Shown here: positions 8,136 to 16,787 of the stretch, in pieces
Numbering within the stretch: position 1 is the stretch's first letter
How the letters are laid out: every line of letters begins with the position of its first letter
From: Maribacter sp.
GTDB taxonomy: Bacteria > Bacteroidota > Bacteroidia > Flavobacteriales > Flavobacteriaceae
Length of the DNA stretch: 35,436 bases
Direction: 5' to 3'
Assembly (NCBI GenBank): GCA_022865355.1
Contig: JALHST010000110.1
Coordinates: 1-35,436, forward strand
Program-made: the position numbers and the translations under genes
The notes under the pieces: model-generated
Databases searched by the model: none
Told to the model about the DNA's origin: nothing
Seen by the model: only the letters and a program-made list of their open reading frames with translations

Positions 8136-9773
8136 TTAACTCTTAAATGCCTGCAAGAGTCGCATTGTGGATCCATCATGATCGGCGATTTCTGAATTTT
8201 GAAGATCTTTCAAAATAGTGCCAGCCAGGTGTTTTCCGAGCTCTACGCCCCATTGGTCATAACTGAAGATATTCCAGATTACGCCTTGGACGAAAATTTT
8301 ATGCTCGTATAAGGCGATTAGTGCTCCTAAACTTTTCGGGGTAAGTTGTTCTATCAAAATTGTATTGGTAGGTTTGTTTCCTTCAAATACTTTAAATGGA
8401 AGTAATTTCTGAATTTGTTCCTCCGACAATTTTAGGCCTTCCAGTTCTTTGTAAACCTCCTCGGGGGTTTTACCATTCATTAAAGCCTCGGTCTGTGCAA
8501 AAAAATTGGCCATTAATTTGTTGTGATGTTCGACATCGCCGTGCAATGACTTTTTAAAACCTATAAAATCAACGGGGATCAACTTGGTGCCCTGGTGGAT
8601 CAACTGAAAAAAAGCGTGTTGGGAGTTTGTTCCCGGTTCGCCCCAAATTATAGTGCCGGTCTGATAGTCGACCCGCTGGCCGCTGCGGTCAACGCTTTTG
8701 CCATTACTTTCCATAATGCCCTGTTGCAAATAGGCCGAGAACCTACTAAGATATTGGGAATACGGTATAATTGCCTCTGTTTCGGCATTGTAGAAGTTAT
8801 TATACCAAATGCTAAGAAGGGCCAGGACTACTGGAATATTTTTATCGAATTCGGCGGTCCTAAAATGTTCGTCCATTTGTTGGGCTCCGCTTAACATGGT
8901 ATCAAAATTGTCATATCCTACGGCCAAGGCAATCGATAGGCCGACGGCGCTCCATAATGAAAATCTTCCCCCGACCCAGTCCCACATGGGGAATACGTTT
9001 TCTGCAGCGATTCCGAATTCGGCGATTTTTTTTGTGTTTGTAGAGACCGCAGCAAAATGGTCGGCAATATCTTTGTGCTGTGCCTGCTTTAAGAACCATT
9101 TTTTAATGGTTGTCGCATTGGTGAGCGTTTCTTGTGTCGTAAACGTTTTCGAAACGATCACGAATAAGGTAGTTTCGGGATTCAATTCCTGAAGTACCTC
9201 ATGAACTAGATCTCCGTCGACATTACTTATGAAATGGATCTTTAGGTGATTTTTATAGAACTGTAGGGCCTTTATGACCATTTCAGGGCCGAGATCGGAA
9301 CCTCCGATACCGATATTGACCACATCGGTAAAGGGTTTTCCCGTATAGCCTTTTTTCTTTCCTGAAATAATGGCCTCCGAAAAAGTCTTGATATGCTCTT
9401 TTACCTCGTATACCTCCGGAATTACATTTTCCCCATCAACAAGTACGGTTGCCGTTTTTTTGGCACGCAGGGCCGTATGCTGTACCGCCCGGTTTTCGGT
9501 CACATTGATACGATCCCCGCTAAAATATTTTTGAACGGCATCCTTCAAATCGACTTCATCGGCCAACTGAAGCAATAAGGCAAGGGTTTCCTTGGTGATC
9601 CTATTTTTTGAAAAGTCGACTAGAAAATCGTTCCATTGCAAACTAAAGGCGATCGCTCTGTTCGGATCGGCAGCAAAAAGATCCCTTAGGTGATTTCCTT
9701 TGCTGTTTTCATAATTCTTGCGTAGGTTTTTCCATGCTTTGGTCGATGTTGGATCAATGCTCTGTAATGCCAT
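8136..9773 (-). CDS. pgi: Glucose-6-phosphate isomerase
   Basis: A 545-residue full-length PGI interconverting glucose-6-phosphate and fructose-6-phosphate in the cytoplasm. Family signatures are clear: [17 protein letters not shown], and near the C-terminus [13 protein letters not shown] with the conserved Gln and Lys. The phosphate-binding [13 protein letters not shown] and [13 protein letters not shown] segments and the active-site Glu region [11 protein letters not shown] are present. Its ATG lies inside the end of the upstream M23 peptidase gene (20-base overlap), so the two are probably translated in a coupled way. It is the last gene of a four-gene minus-strand run starting at the DUF3108 gene. 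No clear terminator is seen after its stop. Confidence 0.97.
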   Translation of the reverse strand: MALQSIDPTSTKAWKNLRKNYENSKGNHLRDLFAADPNRAIAFSLQWNDFLVDFSKNRITKETLALLLQLADEVDLKDAVQKYFSGDRINVTENRAVQHTALRAKKTATVLVDGENVIPEVYEVKEHIKTFSEAIISGKKKGYTGKPFTDVVNIGIGGSDLGPEMVIKALQFYKNHLKIHFISNVDGDLVHEVLQELNPETTLFVIVSKTFTTQETLTNATTIKKWFLKQAQHKDIADHFAAVSTNTKKIAEFGIAAENVFPMWDWVGGRFSLWSAVGLSIALAVGYDNFDTMLSGAQQMDEHFRTAEFDKNIPVVLALLSIWYNNFYNAETEAIIPYSQYLSRFSAYLQQGIMESNGKSVDRSGQRVDYQTGTIIWGEPGTNSQHAFFQLIHQGTKLIPVDFIGFKKSLHGDVEHHNKLMANFFAQTEALMNGKTPEEVYKELEGLKLSEEQIQKLLPFKVFEGNKPTNTILIEQLTPKSLGALIALYEHKIFVQGVIWNIFSYDQWGVELGKHLAGTILKDLQNSEIADHDGSTMRLLQAFKS

Positions 9774-11058
9774 TTTCTTGATTGAGCGTTAGCAGTTGTT
9801 TATCAATTGGCGGATTCGGATATTCTACACAATCCAATTGTGCCTTTATGGGATTTATATAAACGAAGTAATCAGGTTGTAATGCTTCAGCAAGCGGTTC
9901 GGCAACGGGAAGTTCCTCCTTTAGGGGATCTACCTGCTTGCCATTTCTCCAAAAACGATAGCAAACATGGGGGCCACCGGTATTACCCGTCATACCGACC
10001 CAACCGATAACATCGCCTTGTCGCACGAATTGGCCATTCTTGACATTCTGTTTTTTCATGTGAAGATATTGGGTATCGTAGGTGCCATTATGTCGGATCT
10101 TTACATAGTTGCCGTTGCCTCCCTTTCGCCTTGATTCAATGACGGTGCCATCGGCCGTGGCCATAATAGGCGTCCCGACAGGAGCTGCGTAGTCGGTTCC
10201 TTTATGTGGTCTTACTTTATAACCATAATACCGAATCCTTCTCGTTAGATTGTAACGTGAGGAAATTCTACTAAATTTTACTGGGGCCCTCAAAAAAGTA
10301 CGTCGCAGGTTGTTGGCGTCCTCGTCAAAATAATCGATAATGTTCTTTAGGGAATCATTTTCATACGCAAAAGCATAGATAGGCCTGCCATTATGCTCAA
10401 AATAAGCTGCCTCGATGGGACCTGCCCCCGCGTAAATAGAATCATTTATGTATTTCTCTTTATATATTACCTTGAACTTATCACCTGCATCTAGTTTAAA
10501 GAAATCGATGGTCCAGGCATATATTTCCGACAAGTTGTTCGTCACGTTATAGTCAATTCCCTGCTCCTGAATCACTTGGGAAATTGAAGAGCCATTTTCA
10601 ATTATCCCGGAAGCTTCTCGCTCGACATACTTGACCTGCTTTTTCTTTTTATAGGCCACCACACTGTCGCGAAAATCGACCACGGTATAATTGATCGGGT
10701 CATTTTCATAGATGAATACCTGGGCGGTTTCCGAGGTGTCCTTCGATTTCAGGATCAAATAGGGTTTCCCGACGCGAATCTTCCGCACATCGAAGGTATC
10801 GCGATACGCTTCCGATAATTTCGCAATTTTGGGATAATCGACCTTATTTTCGATCATCAATTCCCCAAAACTGTCACCTCTACGCACGGTATCGTGCTCT
10901 ACCTTGAAATCGTCTAAATTAAATCCGAACTGTATTACCGGCACGGTCTCCTTCAAAGGTAGGGCCTCGGTAATTGGTTCTTCTTTTACAAATGATGGGT
11001 CTTCCTTGCAGGAAAACATAAAGGTCAATGATAAAACTATGCCCCAGTATTTATTCAT
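9754..11058 (-). CDS. M23-family peptidoglycan metallopeptidase lipoprotein
   Basis: A 434-residue protein beginning with a lipoprotein signal ([17 protein letters not shown], Cys17). Residues about 50-270 hold two segments like the OapA/LysM-like and linker regions of DD-endopeptidases ([29 protein letters not shown]). The LytM/M23 domain follows with the zinc motif [11 protein letters not shown] (His and Asp ligands), TQYLHMKK, and GPHVCYRF where most M23 enzymes have His-x-His; here the second His is Cys. I believe this His-x-Cys form is common in Bacteroidota, so activity is still likely. The predicted role is cleavage of peptidoglycan cross-links from the periplasmic side. It overlaps pgi by 20 bases and begins 2 bases after kynA. 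Confidence 0.9.
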   Translation of the reverse strand: MNKYWGIVLSLTFMFSCKEDPSFVKEEPITEALPLKETVPVIQFGFNLDDFKVEHDTVRRGDSFGELMIENKVDYPKIAKLSEAYRDTFDVRKIRVGKPYLILKSKDTSETAQVFIYENDPINYTVVDFRDSVVAYKKKKQVKYVEREASGIIENGSSISQVIQEQGIDYNVTNNLSEIYAWTIDFFKLDAGDKFKVIYKEKYINDSIYAGAGPIEAAYFEHNGRPIYAFAYENDSLKNIIDYFDEDANNLRRTFLRAPVKFSRISSRYNLTRRIRYYGYKVRPHKGTDYAAPVGTPIMATADGTVIESRRKGGNGNYVKIRHNGTYDTQYLHMKKQNVKNGQFVRQGDVIGWVGMTGNTGGPHVCYRFWRNGKQVDPLKEELPVAEPLAEALQPDYFVYINPIKAQLDCVEYPNPPIDKQLLTLNQENGITEH

Positions 11059-11060
11059 TT

Positions 11061-12029
11061 TTATTTTACTTTTTTCTTAGGGTTAAAGATATGGTCTACC
11101 CATTGCTTTCCCCAATTATTTAACTCTTGTTTTGAATAAAGTAGCGGATAAAATATGATTTTTTGAAAGCTTGGCGGAAGGTAATCCTTCCAATTGGTTC
11201 CCCCGGTAGCCTCTATTTGACTTTTATCCTTACCGAGATACCTATGGGCAGAACCCATATGCATCAATGGCCAATTAACGTTGGCATTTAAATCCATTAT
11301 CTTTAACGCTTTAACCAGCTCTTTAGTATGCCTTTTATCTTCAGGCAATTGTAAATATTTGTGATATATGGTATTGTTGTGTACCTGTTTGGCGATTCGT
11401 ATCAGACGCGGGGTATAGCGATATTCAAATTGCTTCAAGGTCAATGTTTTTTCTCCGGTTATGGCATCGGTGGCACCCTTTTTCCAATAGATATTTTCAT
11501 AGAGTTCCTCTAGGTCGTTTTCTGCTGAAAATTGATTTCTTTTATCACGGTGTACCAAATTTTCCATTGGGGTCGCATAAATTTCGATCATTCTGTATTG
11601 GGCCGATTGAAATCCGCTGGCAGGTAGCAGGGCCATACGGTATTGAAGGAATTGTTCGCGCTCCATACCCTTGATCATAATACTAAAGGAAGAGATCAAT
11701 GCCTGGTAGTAACTATTGATCCTTCTAATTTTCTCAATGAAAAAATCAGTGTCTTGTGATTTATCATCAACGACCTGCTTTTGTTCATGCAGGATAAGCT
11801 TGAAATACAATTCGGTAATTTGATGGTACATGATGAAGATCTCCTCATCTGGGAAATAGGTCCTTGGAATCTGAAGGCTAAGCAGGGTGTCTAAATGGAT
11901 GTAATCCCAATAGGTGAGATATCGCTGGTAGAGAAGACCGTCTAGGTAAGAGCTGAGATCTTGGCCTGAATTTTTATATTTTTCTTCAAGTTTGGCAATT
12001 TGGGAATCGATCTGCTCCTTGTTCTTCAT
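11061..12029 (-). CDS. kynA: Tryptophan 2,3-dioxygenase
   Basis: A 322-residue cytosolic heme enzyme that opens the indole ring of L-tryptophan to N-formylkynurenine, the first step of the kynurenine route. The core is unmistakable: TYWDYIHLDTLLSLQ, then DEEIFIMYHQITELYFKL with substrate-facing His69, the conserved FQSAQYRMIE segment, proximal heme His262 in GSAHRYLGK, and ATGGTNW near residue 275 that closes over the substrate. It is 7 bases downstream of the DUF3108 gene and 2 bases upstream of the M23 gene, so it is co-transcribed with cell-envelope genes rather than with other kynurenine genes, none of which is in this window. Confidence 0.95.
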   Translation of the reverse strand: MKNKEQIDSQIAKLEEKYKNSGQDLSSYLDGLLYQRYLTYWDYIHLDTLLSLQIPRTYFPDEEIFIMYHQITELYFKLILHEQKQVVDDKSQDTDFFIEKIRRINSYYQALISSFSIMIKGMEREQFLQYRMALLPASGFQSAQYRMIEIYATPMENLVHRDKRNQFSAENDLEELYENIYWKKGATDAITGEKTLTLKQFEYRYTPRLIRIAKQVHNNTIYHKYLQLPEDKRHTKELVKALKIMDLNANVNWPLMHMGSAHRYLGKDKSQIEATGGTNWKDYLPPSFQKIIFYPLLYSKQELNNWGKQWVDHIFNPKKKVK

Positions 12030-12036
12030 TCTAATC

Positions 12037-12816
12037 TCAATCCATTATAATTTTAAATTGATGTTTAAGTCCGTTATACCCGTCCAAATCAGCCTTAATC
12101 GAACCTACGGCCAAGTCTGCCTTGATGCGAATTGGTATCTTGTTCTCGTCATTCGACACCCAAAGTGAAAGGCTTTCCTGTTCCTTGAATACCCTACCTG
12201 ACTGCACATAAGGTCTAAATTTAAGGCATTCGACTTTCCCAAACTTGGTTCGCAACACTTCTTTTCCCAAATATTTTAGTTTAAAAGGAAAAATGCCATC
12301 ATCGTCGTATAGCATATTCAACTTAATGGATTCACCCAGCACCAGGTCTTTAAATCCATAATTGTTCCTAAGATAGTAAAATGCCGAAAGCAAGTCCTGC
12401 ACACTGTCCTGCAATGTAAAATTAATCTTTTTATTGTTTTTTTTGTCATTGAGGACCGCGATGTCGTTCTTGTGATCAAAATTGATCTCGACATCCTTGG
12501 TATACCCACCTTCATCTATCTTGCGAATAAACCGAAAGGGTAAACCATCTTTTTTTCCAAAATAACTCTCATAGGTGTCATCGACTTTGAAGAAAACGCT
12601 CGCCAATCCGGTAGTTTGGCCTTTGCCCACGACGTGGTAGGCTGGTTCCCCATTGATATTGGCTGATTTTACCTGAAGGGTAGCTAGGCTAGCATTTAAC
12701 CATCCGTAATGCAAACGAAACTTTAGCCATTCGCCAGGGACAAAGACCGATTCCTTTTCCTGCGCATGCAATAGTAATCCAAAAGTCAACAAAAGAACTG
12801 TAAAAATTTTCTTCAT
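12037..12816 (-). CDS. DUF3108 domain-containing secreted protein
   Basis: A 259-residue exported protein with a signal peptide (MKKIFTVLLLTFGLLLHAQ). The rest matches DUF3108: GEWLKFRLHYGWLNAS, TGLASVFFKVDDTYESYF, RFIRKIDEGGYTKD, and a long beta-rich tail ending HQFKIIMD. The function of this domain is not established; family members are periplasmic or outer-membrane-associated and predicted to be beta-rich. As first gene of the run with kynA, the M23 peptidase and pgi, it would carry the promoter. The leader at 12817-12949 has no perfect TAnnTTTG box. A terminator for the upstream hppD gene lies in the same spacer. Confidence 0.88.
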   Translation of the reverse strand: MKKIFTVLLLTFGLLLHAQEKESVFVPGEWLKFRLHYGWLNASLATLQVKSANINGEPAYHVVGKGQTTGLASVFFKVDDTYESYFGKKDGLPFRFIRKIDEGGYTKDVEINFDHKNDIAVLNDKKNNKKINFTLQDSVQDLLSAFYYLRNNYGFKDLVLGESIKLNMLYDDDGIFPFKLKYLGKEVLRTKFGKVECLKFRPYVQSGRVFKEQESLSLWVSNDENKIPIRIKADLAVGSIKADLDGYNGLKHQFKIIMD

Positions 12817-12949
12817 AGTCGTATTGTGGCCATAAAATTAGTAAAAGCACCCTAAATTTTCTTGCACTTACAATAACTTAAACAAGATTTATTCCAAAGT
12901 ATTGCACGAAGTGATGTACTCAGGGGAAAACGTTCATGTCGTGATAAAA

Positions 12950-12979
12950 AAAAGCCCTGACGAAAACGTCAGGGCTTTT
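12950..12979 (-). terminator. Rho-independent terminator downstream of the HPPD gene
   Basis: A 13-bp perfect stem AAAAGCCCTGACG/CGTCAGGGCTTTT with an AAAA loop (TTTT on the minus strand), followed on the minus strand by a run of T (12942-12950). The stem flanks are A/T runs on both sides, so it could stop transcription in both directions. It lies 190 bases past the hppD stop. Confidence 0.88.
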
Positions 12980-12980
12980 C

Positions 12981-13049
12981 CTAAATAACCAACCAAACTT
13001 TAAATTATGAAAAACCAATACTTAAAGCTGTAAGGGAACCACCCCTTAC
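12981..13049 (+). other. Leader-like sequence with an 8-codon ORF and hairpin
   Basis: On the plus strand, just past the terminator, there is an AACCAACCAAACTTTAAATT stretch of the kind seen before genes for secreted proteins in flavobacteria, then ATGAAAAACCAA starting an 8-codon frame (MKNQYLKL, 13008-13034), then a 7-bp hairpin GTAAGGG/CCCTTAC (13030-13049). No gene follows on that strand; hppD lies antisense. It may be a decayed gene start or a small RNA. The rest of the 353-base spacer (12817-13169) shows only the terminator and AT-rich sequence. Confidence 0.3.
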
Positions 13050-13169
13050 TTGTACAAATTTACTATATAAAATATATGATGTAAACAGTTTTAACGTACT
13101 TTAACTATTCCCTTAACAGTACTTTATAATTGATCTCAAGAAATTGGCAAATTATTATGAAAAACGGTT

Positions 13170-14333
13170 TCAAAGTGTACCCCTGGCGGCCTGTTCCCTT
13201 TCAATAGCCTCAAAAAGAGCCTTAAAGTTTCCCACTCCAAAAGATTGTGCCCCTTTGCGCTGAATGATTTCGATAAAGAGCGTCGGTCGGTCAACGATCG
13301 TCTTTGTAAACAACTGCAGCAAATAGCCTTCTTCATCGCGATCGATGAGAATACCATGATTTTTAAGTGTTTCAACATCTTCATCGATTTCTCCTACCCG
13401 TTCCAAGAGATCATCATAATAGGCTTCAGGAACATAGAGAAACTCAATACCCCTTTCACGCATAGCCGATACGGTCGTGACGATATCATCGGTGGCGAGG
13501 GCCATATGCTGTACCCCGGGGCCATTATAAAAATCGAGATACTCTTCAATTTGTGACTTTTTCTTTCCTTTTGCAGGTTCGTTGATAGGAAATTTTACCC
13601 GCCCATTTCCATTGCTCATTACCTTGCTCATAAGCGCGGTATATTCTGTAGCAATATCATCGTCGACAAAGGATACGATTTGTGCAAATCCCATTACTTC
13701 TCCATAGAACTTGCACCAGGTGTTCATTTCGTTCCAACCCACATTTCCGACCATATGATCAATAAATTTTAAACCTACCGACTCCGGATTATAGTGGGAT
13801 TCCCACTTTTTGAAGCCTGGTAAGAAAATTCCGTTATAATTCTTGCGTTCCACAAAGAGGTGAACGGTTTCCCCATAGGTATAGATTCCGGACCGCACGA
13901 CGTGGCCATTGTCATCCTCTTCCCTTTTTGGTTGCATATAGGGTTTTGCCCCCCGTATGGTTGTCTCCTCAAAGGCCTTCGTGGCATCATCGACCCAAAG
14001 CGCAATGACCTTTACCCCATCACCATGCTCATTAATGTGTCGATTAATATCACCACCTTTTTGCAATGGGGTCGTAAGGACTATGCGAATCTTTCCCTGA
14101 CGCAATACGTATGACACCCTATCTTTCAAACCAGTCTCTAGACCGGCGTATGCTTCCGATTGAAATCCTAAGGCCGTTTTATAAAAGTGGGCCGACTGCT
14201 TGGCATTGCCGACATAAAGTTCGACATAGTCGGTACCCAGTAAGGGAAGAAAGTCTTCCGCTTCGCTGAATAATTTTTTCAGTGAATACTCCGTATTTTT
14301 TAAGTCCTTTAGATTTTTTATTTCTGCTGCCAT
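13170..14333 (-). CDS. hppD: 4-hydroxyphenylpyruvate dioxygenase
   Basis: A 387-residue Fe(II) enzyme converting 4-hydroxyphenylpyruvate to homogentisate in tyrosine breakdown. It has two vicinal-oxygen-chelate halves. The N-terminal half contains GTDYVELYVGNAKQSAHFY and YVLRQGKIRIVL. The catalytic C-terminal half contains the metal ligands: His in FIDHMVGNVG, His in GVQHMALATDDI, and Glu in LFIEIIQRKGAQSFG. The length fits the family. It is separated from the DUF3108-kynA run by a strong terminator, and from the patatin-like gene upstream by 174 bases holding an inverted repeat (AACCTT-8-AAGGTT, 14373-14392). No homogentisate dioxygenase gene is in the window. Confidence 0.95.
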   Translation of the reverse strand: MAAEIKNLKDLKNTEYSLKKLFSEAEDFLPLLGTDYVELYVGNAKQSAHFYKTALGFQSEAYAGLETGLKDRVSYVLRQGKIRIVLTTPLQKGGDINRHINEHGDGVKVIALWVDDATKAFEETTIRGAKPYMQPKREEDDNGHVVRSGIYTYGETVHLFVERKNYNGIFLPGFKKWESHYNPESVGLKFIDHMVGNVGWNEMNTWCKFYGEVMGFAQIVSFVDDDIATEYTALMSKVMSNGNGRVKFPINEPAKGKKKSQIEEYLDFYNGPGVQHMALATDDIVTTVSAMRERGIEFLYVPEAYYDDLLERVGEIDEDVETLKNHGILIDRDEEGYLLQLFTKTIVDRPTLFIEIIQRKGAQSFGVGNFKALFEAIEREQAARGTL

Positions 14334-14507
14334 AGTATTTAGATTAATTGTGTGGAATACTGTAAATAGAATAACCTTCGTAGATTAAGGTTGTTTCACC
14401 ACATGGCCCTCAAATGCGAAGTAATGTCTACACGCAGTTGTAGCATATTAGATAGATTGTCTATGCAAATATCGGAAAAAAAGTGGTGAATTCCGGACTT
14501 TTAGACC

Positions 14508-16772
14508 CTAAAACCAGTAGCCGATACTAAAGAAGAAATTGCTGCTCTTTATATCTGGGGACCATGAATACATTACTTGCACAGGGCCTAAAAACGATTC
14601 CCAGCCATACCCGAACCCGTAGCCGGAGTATTTAGGTTCAGTGAACCAATCGCCGGTACGAAAAAGATCATCATCGACATTCGCGAAATTGGCCGCGAAC
14701 ATGGCATGGTTTTTCGGGGCAAATTCATAATCAAGCCTACCATAGGCCTTAACATAACTATTTCCAGGAAGGCTTAGAAAATCGTATCCATAAAACGGGA
14801 TAAAATTATTGATCAAATTCGTTCCGAAACCCCCAAGAATGAAATCGAAGGAGGTTATGCCGGAGGTCCCAAGTTTAAAACCGCCTTCGGTCTCGAGGTT
14901 CATAGACAACTTCTTAAAAATTGGGAAAGCTCCTCCCATTCTGGCCTTGGCGATTGAAAATTCCTTAAAATTATTGTTGTAATCGGAGGAAAGTAGATAT
15001 AAGTGAAAATCCCCGTCAAAATATAATCCTTTGCTGGGAAAATATTTATCGTCATAGGTATCAAGAGTAAGCTGTCCGAAGGCACTGTAATAATTGCTGC
15101 TTTCAAATACCGTTCGACCGGCCGAATTAGTAGGAGGCGCCGTAACCAGCGTATCAATAGGCCTACTTAATGTATTTGTGCTATATTTTAGGTACTTGTG
15201 TTCAAGCCCAAGGCTAAACGAAAATTCTTCCTTTAAAACGGTCTGCGCATATATCTGATTGGTTAGGTCTGTGACGTCGATATTTATGGTATTGACATTC
15301 GTGGCATTCAATATATTATAATTCGATCGAATAAGATCGAAGTTGATTTCCTTAGAAAAGTCATTAAATCTTGAGTTGATACCAAAACTCCAATAGGCCC
15401 CTTTATCTACAAAGTATTGAAGATCGTATCGTAGATTATCGCCAAATATAAAATCTACAGATCCCACATCATCTTTCATCATTAAATTCCTACGGGTCAT
15501 ATTGATCAGTGCGGCCGTTTTATACAGGTCATCATAATGGGCGGCCAATCGAATATAGGTCTTTGTCTGTTTTTCATGAAGGTTCAACACCAAATCGACG
15601 CCATCGCCATCTGACAATAATTCATATCGTATGGTTTTAAAGTTTCCGGTAGCCGATAGATTATTGATTCCCTGTTGTAATTTTTCGAAAGTGATTTTTT
15701 TACCAAGTTCAAAACGAAGTTTTCCTTTGATATAACCACGCGTATAATTTTCTATCCCATTGAGCATCAGTTTTTCTATGATCAGCGAATCCTTAATCGC
15801 CACATATTTATGAAAGGTTTTAGACCTATCCTGTTTTGAGGAAATCGCCTTTAATGCATCAAACTTTTGTCTTGCCGCGATTTCGCCGCTTTCAATGATC
15901 GATTTCCCGGAATTGAAATCGATAACCGAGTAATTATCCATATCAGGTTTAATATAGATGTCGGTTTGTTTGGCCTTTTCGACCATATCCATAGCTGTCC
16001 TATAGTTGTTGATTTGCAGAAGAATCTCTGTGGCCGATAACAAGGCATCACGTTCCCTAAGGCCGTGTTGCACATCGACCCCGATAATAATATCGGCTCC
16101 CATATTCCGAACTTCCTGAATGGGATAATTGTTTACCACCCCGCCATCAATCAACACCTCTTCTCCCAAGGTAGCAGGCTCAAAAAGTGATGGAAGAGTC
16201 CCGCTTGCCATTATTGCCTCGGGTAGATAGCCCTTGTTCAACAATACCTCCTTCCCTGTTTCAACATTGGTCGCTATGCAGAGAAAAGGAATAGAAAGTT
16301 TGCTGAAATCATTGACGTTCCTGACATGGTACAGTACCCTGACCAATTCATTATAAATGTTCTGTCCTCCAGAGTAGGCCGGTGGAAAGGAAATTTTAAA
16401 ATTGTTGAAAGGCAAGGTCAACGCATACTTTTCGGAGGCCTCCTTTTCATAAAACGATTTTGCGCCCCTCGGCAGATTGTCATTGATCAAATCGTTAAAA
16501 TCGGTCTTACTAAAAAGCGAATCCAACTCCTTGGCCGAATATCCTGAAGCATACAAGCCTCCGACGATGGCTCCCATACTTGTACCCCCGATATAATCGA
16601 TCTTTACCCCGGCTTCCTCGATTACTTTAAGGACACCGATGTGCGCCAATCCCTTGGCCCCGCCACCGCTGAGTACGAGTCCGACCTTTAAATGTTTTTC
16701 AGGGGAATCTTGTTGCCCTAGGAGCAGGGTCGTACAAAAAAGTAACAAAAAAATCAGCGCTATTTTTTGCAT
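14508..16772 (-). CDS. Patatin-like phospholipase with C-terminal outer-membrane barrel (type Vd autotransporter-like)
   Basis: A 754-residue protein with a signal peptide (MQKIALIFLLLFC, cut near LLGQ). The patatin domain spans about 28-300: oxyanion loop GGGAKG at 36-41, nucleophile Ser65 in GTSMG, and Asp209 of the dyad in IDGGVVNNYP. A POTRA-like stretch (about 320-400, IEKLMLNGIENYTRGYIKGKL split by strands) is followed by a long beta-rich region ending with aromatic Phe (FFFSIGYWF), as in Omp85/BamA-type barrels. This is the layout of PlpD-type autotransporters, which display or release a phospholipase A1. All catalytic residues are present. It begins 15 bases after uvrC and is probably co-transcribed. 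Confidence 0.9.
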   Translation of the reverse strand: MQKIALIFLLLFCTTLLLGQQDSPEKHLKVGLVLSGGGAKGLAHIGVLKVIEEAGVKIDYIGGTSMGAIVGGLYASGYSAKELDSLFSKTDFNDLINDNLPRGAKSFYEKEASEKYALTLPFNNFKISFPPAYSGGQNIYNELVRVLYHVRNVNDFSKLSIPFLCIATNVETGKEVLLNKGYLPEAIMASGTLPSLFEPATLGEEVLIDGGVVNNYPIQEVRNMGADIIIGVDVQHGLRERDALLSATEILLQINNYRTAMDMVEKAKQTDIYIKPDMDNYSVIDFNSGKSIIESGEIAARQKFDALKAISSKQDRSKTFHKYVAIKDSLIIEKLMLNGIENYTRGYIKGKLRFELGKKITFEKLQQGINNLSATGNFKTIRYELLSDGDGVDLVLNLHEKQTKTYIRLAAHYDDLYKTAALINMTRRNLMMKDDVGSVDFIFGDNLRYDLQYFVDKGAYWSFGINSRFNDFSKEINFDLIRSNYNILNATNVNTINIDVTDLTNQIYAQTVLKEEFSFSLGLEHKYLKYSTNTLSRPIDTLVTAPPTNSAGRTVFESSNYYSAFGQLTLDTYDDKYFPSKGLYFDGDFHLYLLSSDYNNNFKEFSIAKARMGGAFPIFKKLSMNLETEGGFKLGTSGITSFDFILGGFGTNLINNFIPFYGYDFLSLPGNSYVKAYGRLDYEFAPKNHAMFAANFANVDDDLFRTGDWFTEPKYSGYGFGYGWESFLGPVQVMYSWSPDIKSSNFFFSIGYWF

Positions 16773-16787
16773 ATAAATTATTGGTCG

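Noticed and set aside
12950-12979. Reading the GCCCTGACG hairpin here and the similar one at 25304-25338 as a mobile repeat
   Set aside because: Both have the form and T-runs of ordinary terminators right after gene ends, and only the short GC core is shared.
14470-14507. Possible terminator after the patatin-like gene (CGGAA/TTCCG with a T-run)
   Set aside because: The stem is only 5 bp, the T-run lies in the loop rather than after the stem, and it is not a convincing terminator.
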